NCBI RefSeq assembly: GCF_017873395.1
Contig: NZ_JAGGKC010000001.1
Location: 186,001 to 250,000, forward strand
Source: Youngiibacter multivorans
GTDB lineage: Bacteria; Bacillota; Clostridia; Clostridiales; Clostridiaceae
Direction of reading: 5' to 3'
Length of the DNA: 64,000 nt
Positions 16,809 to 24,567 of the stretch are shown here, piece by piece. The position numbers and the translations under genes were made by a program. Below the pieces are notes generated by a model. It had not been told where the DNA came from and made no database searches. It worked only from the letters and a program-made list of their open reading frames with translations. Position 1 is the first letter of the stretch. Each line of letters starts with the position of its first letter.

Positions 16809-18464
16809 ATGAAGGACAGGAGAATACTTATAGCTGCCATAGGGAACTGTGTTCATGCAGCAGGGATATACAATTTCAGCGAGATTGCAAGGAAGGAAGG
16901 CTGGACCATGGAATACATGGGTTCTGCTATTCCGGTTGAGAAGCTTGTCGGAGGAATAATGGAATTCAAGCCTGACCTTGTGGCAGTCGGATACAGGCTA
17001 TCAGGTGAGGGCTGCAGATACCTACTTCAGGAGCTGCAGGGACTGATTGCTGAAAACGGACTTGAGGGAATCAGGTACGTATTCGGAGGGACCATAGAAA
17101 CTGCTGAGGTTGCAAGGGAATTCGGGTACATAGAGAAGGTGTTCGACGGTACCGAGGATGCAAGCGAAGCTGCAATGTATCTTAGAGACGTAGAACAGGG
17201 CGTTAAAGAGAGGAAGATGCCTCCACAGACCCTCAGGGAGAGGATAGAGTACAAGAAGCCATTCCCTGTCATAAGGCACCACATAGGCCTTCAGACGATC
17301 GAGGATACCTATGAGCATATCAGGATACTTGCTGAAAGCGGACTTCTTGATGTTATATCACTGGCCCCTGACCAGAACTGCCAGGAATTCTACTTCCATC
17401 CTGAAAGGATGAAGAAGGGCGAAGACGGAGCCGGCGGAGTGCCTATAAGGAATGAAGAACACTTAAGGATGATGTACGAGGCGACAAGGCGGGGAAACTA
17501 TCCTCTGATGAGATGCTATTCAGGTACTGAAGACCTGTCAGAGTTTTCCCCAATACTGAAGGAGACCATCAACAACGCCTGGGCTGCGATTCCTCTTACC
17601 TGGTATTCCCAGCTGGACAGAAGGTCCAACAGGGAGCTTCTGAGAGCTATTACCGAAAACATAGCAGCTGTTAAGCTCAATGCAGAAATGGGAGTGCCGG
17701 TTGAGATGAACGAATCCCATCAGTGGGCATTGAGGTACTGCTCAGATGTCACAGAGGTCGCTGTCAGCTACATAACTGCAGAGGTTGCCAAGAGTGCTGG
17801 AGTAAGGGATATGGTCATGCAGCTGATGCTGGCGAATCCTCCATCCATATCTCCCAAGATGGACCTGGCTAAAATGACAGCGAAGCTTGAACTCATGGGG
17901 GAGCTGGAGGATGATAGCTTCAGGATCTTCAGGATGGTAAGGACCGGCCTCCTTGCATACCCTGCAGACATGGATGCTGCAAAGGGGCTCATAGCAGCCA
18001 CCATGTTCTACGGATCCTTTTTAAAGCCTGACATAGTGCATGCGGTATCATACTCTGAAGCAGTCATGAGGGCGACCAGCAAGGAGATAATAGAGAGTGT
18101 CAAGATAGTGAAGAAGGCCATGGAGATTGCCGGCAAAGGAATGTTCGAGGGTCTGGAGAATGACAGGGAGTTCAGGGACAGAGTTGATTACCTGAAGGAT
18201 GAAACCAGATACCTGCTTGATGAGATCAGGAAGCTTAAGGATGTAGAAAATCCGCTGACTGACCCGGAGGTCATATATCTTGCCATTAAGGAAGGGCTCC
18301 TTGATGCGCCGGGACTAAAAGGGTTCTCTGTAGCTAATGGCAACTTCCACACTGAAATCCACAACGGATACCATGTTACTGTAGATGATTCCGGAAACAT
18401 TCTGGATGAAAGAAGCAGGATAGACCTGCTGCATAAGATGGCGGACAGTCTTAAGACAGGCTGA
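16809..18464 (+). CDS. Cobalamin-binding-domain protein with mutase-like C-terminal domain
   Basis: The first 130 residues look like a B12-binding Rossmann domain: ILIAAIGNCVHAAG near residues 6-19, VGYRLSGEG near 60 and VFGGTIET near 90. His16 is placed like the lower cobalt ligand of the DxHxxG motif, although the aspartate two residues before it is Cys here. The remaining 420 residues are a large helical alpha/beta domain, with EMNESHQWALRYCSDV and MLANPPSISPKMDLAKM, that loosely recalls the barrel of glutamate-mutase-type enzymes. I do not recognise the exact family. An AGGAGG site precedes the ATG. It is a single-gene unit, so partners are not shown by context. Confidence 0.6.
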   Translation: MKDRRILIAAIGNCVHAAGIYNFSEIARKEGWTMEYMGSAIPVEKLVGGIMEFKPDLVAVGYRLSGEGCRYLLQELQGLIAENGLEGIRYVFGGTIETAEVAREFGYIEKVFDGTEDASEAAMYLRDVEQGVKERKMPPQTLRERIEYKKPFPVIRHHIGLQTIEDTYEHIRILAESGLLDVISLAPDQNCQEFYFHPERMKKGEDGAGGVPIRNEEHLRMMYEATRRGNYPLMRCYSGTEDLSEFSPILKETINNAWAAIPLTWYSQLDRRSNRELLRAITENIAAVKLNAEMGVPVEMNESHQWALRYCSDVTEVAVSYITAEVAKSAGVRDMVMQLMLANPPSISPKMDLAKMTAKLELMGELEDDSFRIFRMVRTGLLAYPADMDAAKGLIAATMFYGSFLKPDIVHAVSYSEAVMRATSKEIIESVKIVKKAMEIAGKGMFEGLENDREFRDRVDYLKDETRYLLDEIRKLKDVENPLTDPEVIYLAIKEGLLDAPGLKGFSVANGNFHTEIHNGYHVTVDDSGNILDERSRIDLLHKMADSLKTG

Positions 18465-18473
18465 TTGAATTTG

Positions 18474-18505
18474 AAAAGCTCCGGAAAGTCATTCCGGAGC
18501 TTTTT
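18474..18505. terminator. Bidirectional terminator
   Basis: GCTCCGGAA and TTCCGGAGC arms with A residues on one side and T residues on the other, between convergent genes. Confidence 0.85.
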
Positions 18506-18506
18506 G

Positions 18507-18710
18507 CTATGCCCTGTATGCCCTGTCTGAAGGCATAAGTACTGCGAATATGATATAGAATATGATCGATGGACCAGGAAGCAGCGAGAAGAGCACAAAC
18601 AGTATCCTGAGAAGAGACGAGCTCACGTTCAAATATTCAGCAAGTCCGCCAAGTACACCGAACAGCATCTTGTCTGTGGACGACCTTCTAAGTTCTTTCT
18701 TTTCATACAT
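18507..18710 (-). CDS. PspC domain-containing protein
   Basis: The 67-residue product is a single PspC domain: a short basic N-terminus, KMLFGVLGGLAEYLN, then LLRILFVLFSLLPGPSIIFYIIFAVLMP as membrane segments. Stand-alone PspC proteins of this length are common in Firmicutes; larger relatives sense membrane stress as part of the phage-shock response. No other psp genes are in the window. Confidence 0.88.
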   Translation of the reverse strand: MYEKKELRRSSTDKMLFGVLGGLAEYLNVSSSLLRILFVLFSLLPGPSIIFYIIFAVLMPSDRAYRA

Positions 18711-19026
18711 TTTAAATCACCTCATGACACAATTATGCCAATGCCGGATTAACAAATGGTGAAAGCGGAATTAAAACCAAATTAAAAAAAGAAGTGTTTA
18801 TAAGTTTGGCAATCAAAGCAATTTGCAGGAAATGCGATTTTGGAATTTCATGAGCGTTTCTTCATGTAAACCTTTTAAGTGGTGATTTTCAATGCTTTTC
18901 ATGAAATTAGCCTGAAATGGACAATGAGTTTCGATAAAAAAATAGCAGAAATCTGCAAGATTTCTCTTTATTAGTTGCAGGATTTAGGATAATATAATCA
19001 TTAGACATTTATGTGAGGTGTGTGTT
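18711..19026. other. AT-rich intergenic region
   Basis: A 316-base gap between the divergent PspC and P-loop kinase-like genes. It has a TATAAT at 18993-18998 without a well-spaced -35, and a small GCAGA/TCTGC inverted repeat at 18944-18955. I find no open frame with a ribosome site and no known RNA. Confidence 0.4.
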
Positions 19027-20772
19027 ATGAGAAAAGAGTTCTCCCTAAGCGGAGGAAAAGTAATGATAAACTTCTCCGCGAAGTACTGCGACAATATAGA
19101 TAAGGTTCTGGAAGCTGAATCATTCAGAAGGGTAGTCGTGTCCTATCTTGAGATGATCAAGAGAAGAAATACCAAGCACTACAAATATCTGAACGAGTCA
19201 TTCATCCATGATGACATAGATGACATAAGCGACCAGATTGTGAACCTGTTCAAGTTGCTCATGGTATTCAAGGCGCATGAGGTAATAAGGATACAGAACG
19301 ACTGCAGGATTGCCCTTGAGAACAAGGATGAATTCATTGGATTCATCGAGGACTTCTACAGCTACTGGAGAAGGCTTGAGAGGTATACCATAGTCCATGG
19401 AAAGAGAAATACCGAAGGACTTGCTTCGACAAGCTTCATTGAAGCGAACAACAAGTTTACAGGACTCGTCCTTGAGATATACAGAAAGATCGAGAGGAAC
19501 GTACTTCTTATTGAGCCAAACGTGTACAGGCAGGTGCCTGCTGGTGCCAATGCCGGTCTGATTCTTACAGACAGCATGTGGCCTATTCCATATGAATATG
19601 AGCTGCTGCATGACATACCGTTCGTAAGCTCTATAGTCATGGACTCTCCATTCATAACCTATCCCAAGAGCAATACGAGGGATGGTCTCTTTGCCGAGAC
19701 CATGAAGAACCCTCTCAATACAGCCTATATCAACAGAGACCATTTCTTCTGCTATCCTGCGAAGGTAGGCAAGCTTCTGGCATACGTATACTTCCACAGG
19801 GACCTGATGGCCCATGGAGTATCCCTTTCCAACCTCTTCGAGCTTGCAAGAGAAGACGAGTATACAGGCAAGAAGCCTGACATAGTTTATGTATTCGGGG
19901 CAAAGGACTGGGACAACAGCAGCAGGCAGGTATTCTACGATGACGTGAAGAACGGCATAATGCTGGGATATGTATCCTACAGCGAAGACGTCGATTATTT
20001 CGGCTACATGAAGAAGATGATACTTACCCTCCACAACCTGATCATGATCAAGAGGGGAATGCTTCCGATCCATGGTGCGATGGTCAACATAATCATGAAG
20101 AACGGCAAGTCAGCTAATGTTGTCATTGTCGGGGACTCCGGAGCCGGCAAGTCTGAATCGCTTGAGGCGTTCAGAGGATTGTCCGAAGACCATATCAGCG
20201 ACATGACCATAGTATTCGATGACATGGGATCAATTGACATTGAGAACGGGAAGGCCATAGGCTACGGAACAGAAATTGGTGCTTTCGTAAGGCTTGATGA
20301 CCTTGACCAGGGATATGCATTCAAGGAAATTGACAGGTCCATATTCATGAATCCTGACAAGACGAATGCCAGGCTGGTAATGCCGGTATCGACGTACAAG
20401 GATATAGTAAGGGGCTATCCTGTAGACATCCTCCTTTATGCCAATAACTATACGGTAATGGAGGAAGGCGGAAAGTCCATCAGCTATTTCAGCACACCTG
20501 AGGATGCTGTCAAGGTATTCAGGTCAGGTGCGAGGATGGCTAAGGGTACCACATCAGAGTCAGGGCTTGTCGAATCCTATTTCGCCAATCCTTTCGGACC
20601 TGCGCAGAAGATCGAGGAAACGGATGTGCTTCTCAAGAGGTACTTCGATGCGTTCTTTGCTTCAGGAGTGAAGGTGGGAGAAATAAACACTCAGCTGGGC
20701 GTCAAGGGCATGGAGAAATCAGGACCAAGAAACGCTGCTATAGAACTGTTCAACATAATCAGCTCACTATAA
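19027..20772 (+). CDS. HPr kinase / PEP carboxykinase-like P-loop protein
   Basis: The ATG at 19027 follows a GAGGTG site by six bases; a GTG nine bases upstream overlaps that site. The 581-residue protein has a long helical N-terminal part and a C-terminal nucleotide-binding domain with GDSGAGKS (369-376), preceded by LPIHGAMVNI and followed by VFDDMGS (Asp398, Asp399). This P-loop resembles HPr kinase/phosphorylase (GDSGVGKS) more than classic PEP carboxykinase (GLSGTGKT), and the two families share a fold. Similar long proteins are sometimes labelled PEP carboxykinase in clostridial genomes. Neither activity is certain. It is a single-gene unit. Confidence 0.65.
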   Translation: MRKEFSLSGGKVMINFSAKYCDNIDKVLEAESFRRVVVSYLEMIKRRNTKHYKYLNESFIHDDIDDISDQIVNLFKLLMVFKAHEVIRIQNDCRIALENKDEFIGFIEDFYSYWRRLERYTIVHGKRNTEGLASTSFIEANNKFTGLVLEIYRKIERNVLLIEPNVYRQVPAGANAGLILTDSMWPIPYEYELLHDIPFVSSIVMDSPFITYPKSNTRDGLFAETMKNPLNTAYINRDHFFCYPAKVGKLLAYVYFHRDLMAHGVSLSNLFELAREDEYTGKKPDIVYVFGAKDWDNSSRQVFYDDVKNGIMLGYVSYSEDVDYFGYMKKMILTLHNLIMIKRGMLPIHGAMVNIIMKNGKSANVVIVGDSGAGKSESLEAFRGLSEDHISDMTIVFDDMGSIDIENGKAIGYGTEIGAFVRLDDLDQGYAFKEIDRSIFMNPDKTNARLVMPVSTYKDIVRGYPVDILLYANNYTVMEEGGKSISYFSTPEDAVKVFRSGARMAKGTTSESGLVESYFANPFGPAQKIEETDVLLKRYFDAFFASGVKVGEINTQLGVKGMEKSGPRNAAIELFNIISSL

Positions 20773-20778
20773 AAATAA

Positions 20779-20806
20779 AGGCTGCCGGATTCGGCAGCCT
20801 TTTCAT
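20779..20806 (+). terminator. Intrinsic terminator
   Basis: GGCTGCCG and CGGCAGCC arms with a four-base loop and a following TTTT. Confidence 0.85.
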
Positions 20807-20869
20807 ATTACGTTAAAATCAATTTGTTGCTTTAAGTTCAATACTTCGTCTTAACTTCAGTATTGTATT

Positions 20870-21388
20870 CTAGAATCTGTAGTTCCTTATATCCATAACG
20901 GCACCTGTTTCCGGATCCACATACTCAGTCTCATGATAGGTTATCATGTTGTTCTTCTGCCTGAGGTTCAGACTGTCGTACTTCATGAGATTGTCAGCTT
21001 CAAAGCCTGATGCTGCGTTGTCGTGGTACATGCTGAATGAATCAACTGGCTGAATAACCTTATCTGTGAATATTTTGCGGAAATGCTCGCTTACAGGGGC
21101 GACTTCTGACTTTGCAGTCTGCCTGCTGTTCATGGCATCCAGGAATTTCTCATATGTTACGATGAAGCCCTCGACTGAATCATTGGACTTGCTATTTCCG
21201 CGGATGTCCTTGATCTTGTTTCCGTCGAAGGGGTCCACGTATTCATATTCTCTTCCCGTTGTCTCCAGGTTCTTCCTCATCAGGTCAAGCTTAATATACT
21301 TTGAGAGATTATCGGCCTCAAAGTCTGCAGAGGTATGCATCCCGGGATAGCAGTATGATTCGAACAGGTTTTCCTTCTTCATTTCCAT
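20870..21388 (-). CDS. Unknown protein with two copies of an EYVDP repeat
   Basis: The ATG at 21388 is nine bases after an AAGGAG site; a TTG six bases upstream is also possible. The 172-residue protein contains a clear internal duplication of about 40 residues (23-63 and 129-168). Each copy opens with FEADNL, continues with a Lys-Tyr pair and a KN pair, and ends with EYVDP, a Gly, and DIR. There is no signal peptide or membrane segment. I do not recognise the family. Both copies are polar and tyrosine-rich, which would suit a protein-binding or structural role, but that is a guess. Confidence 0.6.
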   Translation of the reverse strand: MEMKKENLFESYCYPGMHTSADFEADNLSKYIKLDLMRKNLETTGREYEYVDPFDGNKIKDIRGNSKSNDSVEGFIVTYEKFLDAMNSRQTAKSEVAPVSEHFRKIFTDKVIQPVDSFSMYHDNAASGFEADNLMKYDSLNLRQKNNMITYHETEYVDPETGAVMDIRNYRF

Positions 21389-21760
21389 GATCAATTTCTC
21401 CTTTGTAACCTAAAATGGTATTAACCCTATTTTATCCGTTTAGCAAAAATAATCAAGAAAAATATCAATATAATCATATAAATTCAAGAATATTTATAAA
21501 ATAGTTGAATAAACTTGAATATTGTTGATAATAAGATAAAATGCTGTGGGATATGCGGTGGTTTGGTGAGAATTTTACATCAGCAAAAAATCGATTACAT
21601 GATAATCGGGATTGCAAGGCCTGTGATTAGCTGTAGATTTGGCGTTCAAATCTTGAATATTGCGTTAACAAAGGAATAGCAGGAGGAAACCTCCGTTAAA
21701 GATGATATTATTGATAGTAGGGACATTCCGCACTGTTAAATGTGCGAAGGAGGAAGGAAT
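21389..21760. other. AT-rich intergenic region with possible promoter
   Basis: A 372-base gap between divergent genes. It holds TTGAAT and TAAAAT boxes 16 bases apart (21515-21542) reading rightwards, which would give a leader of about 210 bases, and a small GGAGG/CCTCC hairpin at 21682-21694. No coding frame with a ribosome site is visible. Confidence 0.35.
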
Positions 21761-22663
21761 TTGAAAAAGCTTGAGATTACAGACACTTTGAAGATGGACA
21801 GGGTGGTACATGGACACTGGAGGCTGCTTGACTGGAAGCTTGGAAAGGAAGGACTGTACAAGTTCACCAGGCAGATACTTGAGCTTGGCCTGTCAACAAT
21901 CGATACTGCAGACATATACGGAGGCTTTGCCTGCGAGGAAGCCTTTGGTGAAGTGCTGAAGGCTAACAAGGGACTCAGGGAAGAACTCACGATAGTCACT
22001 AAGTGCGGTATAGTGTTTCCGTGCGAAAAGAGACCGCAGTACAAGTCCCATCACTATGACAATACCAGGGCCCACATAATAGCGTCTGCAGAGAAATCAC
22101 TCGAGAATTTCGGTACGGACTACCTGGACCTGCTCCTGATACACAGACCTTCGCCATTCATGGATCCTGCTGAGGTTGCCGAGGCATTCCGTGTCCTTCA
22201 TGATTCAGGCAAGGTAAGGAATTTCGGAGTATCGAATTTTCCAGTATCAAAGTTTGAGATGCTCAGCACATTCTGCGAGCTTCCTCTAGTGACAAACCAG
22301 GTTGAAATATCCGCCACGCATCTCGATGCGTTCAAGGATGGTACCTTGGACAACATGATGATGCGGTCGGTGTATCCGATGGCCTGGTCACCTCTTGGAG
22401 GAGGGGACCTTCTTACCGGAGACAATGACAAGGATAGGGCTGTAAGGGCTGCCCTTCTTGCTGTAGGTGAAAAGCATGGTGAAACAAGACTCGACACCCT
22501 TGCCTACGCGTTCCTGATGAGTCATCCATCCGGAATCATGCCAATCGTAGGTTCGGGTAAGATTGAAAGGATAAAGAATGCCGTAGACGCCATAGACCTG
22601 AAGTTTGATTCTGAAGAATGGCTTACAGTACTTAAGGCATCAATAGGAAGGAATTTGCCATAG
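21761..22663 (+). CDS. Aldo/keto reductase (YdhF-like)
   Basis: Translation most likely begins at TTG 21761 behind AAGGAGG; the ATG at 21740 overlaps that site. The 300-residue NADPH-dependent oxidoreductase shows STIDTADIYGG with the catalytic Asp and Tyr, VTKCG with the catalytic Lys, and LLLIHRPSP with the catalytic His. The late WSPLGGGDLL and IPIVGSGK-type segments (here MPIVGSGKIERI) contact the cofactor. The overall match is to the YdhF branch, whose physiological substrates are unknown. A membrane protein gene follows within 35 bases. Confidence 0.88.
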   Translation: MKKLEITDTLKMDRVVHGHWRLLDWKLGKEGLYKFTRQILELGLSTIDTADIYGGFACEEAFGEVLKANKGLREELTIVTKCGIVFPCEKRPQYKSHHYDNTRAHIIASAEKSLENFGTDYLDLLLIHRPSPFMDPAEVAEAFRVLHDSGKVRNFGVSNFPVSKFEMLSTFCELPLVTNQVEISATHLDAFKDGTLDNMMMRSVYPMAWSPLGGGDLLTGDNDKDRAVRAALLAVGEKHGETRLDTLAYAFLMSHPSGIMPIVGSGKIERIKNAVDAIDLKFDSEEWLTVLKASIGRNLP

Positions 22664-22696
22664 AGCGAGCACATAATTTTGACGGGAGGTGCAAAT

Positions 22697-23530
22697 GTGA
22701 CTGAGAAAGATGTAAAAAATGGGAGAAATGAGCCTGCCAAGGGTGAACGGGTAGTCCTTGGAGAGGATGTCTTCGAGAAATCTGAGGATAAAAAGATGCT
22801 TGAAGGTGAGCCTGAAATAAATGACGAAAGCGAAGCCAGCAGGGATTATGTCGAGGTAGACAAGGTCATAACGGAGCCTAAAGGAAAGGTAAAGCCTAAA
22901 CGCAGCCTTATGGACAATCTGAAGACTTATTTGATATTCTTTGTAGCTGTTGCGGCTGCGGCACTGCTTGCGAACTTAATCCAGGCATTGGTGTTCAAAT
23001 CACCGGACTCGCTTATATTCCTTGGAAACACAGGGTTTCTTACTCCACCTATTGGAGCGGTGCTCGCAGGCTTCGGTGTCCTCACTCTCATATTTGGAGT
23101 GATTTCTGCGGTACACAAGAACTCGAGACTTACCGGCAACATGAAGGCCTTTGCGGTTGCGGGAGGACTTTTCCTGATATTCATTGGCTACACCACATTC
23201 GTGAAGTATGTGGATTTCAGGGAGAATACGATTCTTGACAGCAGCCTTTTCAGCTCTAAGGGCTTCGCCTATCTTGACGTGACTGAGGTAAGGGCTTCAT
23301 ACGACTCTGCGAAAACTGAAGGCAGGAGGCTCCTGTATACCTTCACTCTTCCGGGAGGAAGGTCCTATGAGGTGGACGTTACGAAGTCAACTATGGACAA
23401 TCTGAAGCTGATAGACACGAAGGTGGGTGTGACTGCGAAAAGGGTAATTGACAACTATGCCCTGCAGGAAATCGTCAGACTCGGAATGTATACCGAGGAG
23501 GAAGCGCTAAAGATATTCATGATGAAATAA
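22697..23530 (+). CDS. Membrane protein of unknown function
   Basis: Start GTG 22697 lies behind a GGGAGGTG site. The 277-residue protein opens with an 80-residue highly charged, probably disordered tail ending in KPKRSLMDNLK, followed by three hydrophobic segments. The first starts near YLIFFVAVAAAALL, the second at PIGAVLAGFGVLTLIFGVI and the third at AFAVAGGLFLIFIGYTTFV. The C-terminal 100 residues form a soluble domain containing LLYTFTLPGGRSYEVDV. I do not recognise the family. It appears to be co-transcribed with the aldo/keto reductase upstream. Confidence 0.6.
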   Translation: MTEKDVKNGRNEPAKGERVVLGEDVFEKSEDKKMLEGEPEINDESEASRDYVEVDKVITEPKGKVKPKRSLMDNLKTYLIFFVAVAAAALLANLIQALVFKSPDSLIFLGNTGFLTPPIGAVLAGFGVLTLIFGVISAVHKNSRLTGNMKAFAVAGGLFLIFIGYTTFVKYVDFRENTILDSSLFSSKGFAYLDVTEVRASYDSAKTEGRRLLYTFTLPGGRSYEVDVTKSTMDNLKLIDTKVGVTAKRVIDNYALQEIVRLGMYTEEEALKIFMMK

Positions 23531-23559
23531 ATTGAATAAATATGCAATAAAAATGGAAA

Positions 23560-23603
23560 AACATGCAGAATCCCGAAACAGATGAATTCGGGCCCTGCAT
23601 GTT
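23560..23603. terminator. Bidirectional hairpin terminator
   Basis: AACATGCAG and CTGCATGTT outer arms with a CCCGAA/TTCGGG inner stem, between convergent genes. Confidence 0.7.
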
Positions 23604-23615
23604 CCTTGTTCGTAT

Positions 23616-24389
23616 TCAGTTATCCTTTGCGAGGAGATATCTTGAGAGCTCCAGTATCTCCGGAGTCCCCAGGGAATTGATGATTTCGATCGACCCGTTT
23701 CCAGGACCGGGATTAAGAAGCTCCCTGTCCGCGAGGATCCTTGCAAGCCTTCTCGCTGTACCGTCGCTTCCATCATAAACACTGACTTCATCGCCGAGGA
23801 TCTTAAGAATTGACTGCTTCACAAAGGGGTAATGGGTGCAGCCCAGGACTACGGCCCGGACGTTTTTGTCGACATCGGCAAGGGCTTCCTGTAGATACTC
23901 GAAGGACTTCTCTTCGTCGAAATCACCCTTCTCGATTATCTCAACAAGTCCCGGAAGCGGCATCCTGATTATCTCACGGGTTCGGGCCACGCTTTCCATG
24001 AGGGCGTGGAACTTTCGTTCCGTCAGTGTCCTGGGTGTCGCGAGCACCAATATCTTTCCGTCCTCGGTGCTTTCAACTGCAGGCTTCAGAGCCGGTTCGA
24101 TGCCTATTACCGGAATGGTGCTGTACCTGTCCCTGATATAGTCGATGGCAGCGCTGGTAGCCGTGTTGCAGGCGACAACGACAGCCTTGCAGCCTCTGGC
24201 AACGAGCAAGTCGATTCCTTCAGATGTGAGCCGCTTGATTGTCTCAACGTCCTTTGTGCCATATGGAGCATTCTTTGAATCTCCATAATATATGTAATTT
24301 TCCATTGGCAGTATCTCAACGGATCTCTTGAGTACGCTTATTCCGCCTACTCCTGAATCGAAGAAGCCTATGGGTCTGGTATTGTCCAT
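23616..24389 (-). CDS. murI: Glutamate racemase
   Basis: The 257-residue enzyme interconverts L- and D-glutamate for peptidoglycan synthesis. The start giving MDNTRPIGFFDSGVGG is behind a GGAGG site; the open frame continues 25 residues upstream without support. Hallmarks are the FDSGVGGISVL loop at the N-terminus, YYGDSKNAPYG, the first catalytic cysteine in VVACNTATS and the second in VLGCTHYPF. All are intact, and length is normal. It is a single gene between convergent and divergent neighbours, near glutamine synthetase, although a functional link is not implied. Confidence 0.95.
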   Translation of the reverse strand: MDNTRPIGFFDSGVGGISVLKRSVEILPMENYIYYGDSKNAPYGTKDVETIKRLTSEGIDLLVARGCKAVVVACNTATSAAIDYIRDRYSTIPVIGIEPALKPAVESTEDGKILVLATPRTLTERKFHALMESVARTREIIRMPLPGLVEIIEKGDFDEEKSFEYLQEALADVDKNVRAVVLGCTHYPFVKQSILKILGDEVSVYDGSDGTARRLARILADRELLNPGPGNGSIEIINSLGTPEILELSRYLLAKDN

Positions 24390-24503
24390 ATTTGCGCCTC
24401 CAACAGCTTTATATAAGCAGTTTATCAAATTGGCACATTTTTTACAAATAGACGAATGATTCACAAATATTTGGATGTAATCGTATTTCTCTTAACATAG
24501 TCG

Positions 24504-24532
24504 TTGACGTGTATTTATGTACGGTGTATCAT
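24504..24532 (+). promoter_or_regulatory. Promoter for glutamine synthetase
   Basis: TTGACG and TATCAT boxes with a 17-base spacer. The predicted transcript start near 24539 lies downstream of the first in-frame ATG (24517), supporting the start at 24568. Confidence 0.6.
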
Positions 24533-24567
24533 TTACATTATTCTTTTATGGAAAGGACAGAGATATC

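Noticed and set aside
19198..20073. Long antisense open frame (291 codons) opposite the P-loop kinase-like gene
   Set aside because: It lies wholly within a well-supported gene on the other strand, has no ribosome site and no recognisable domain.
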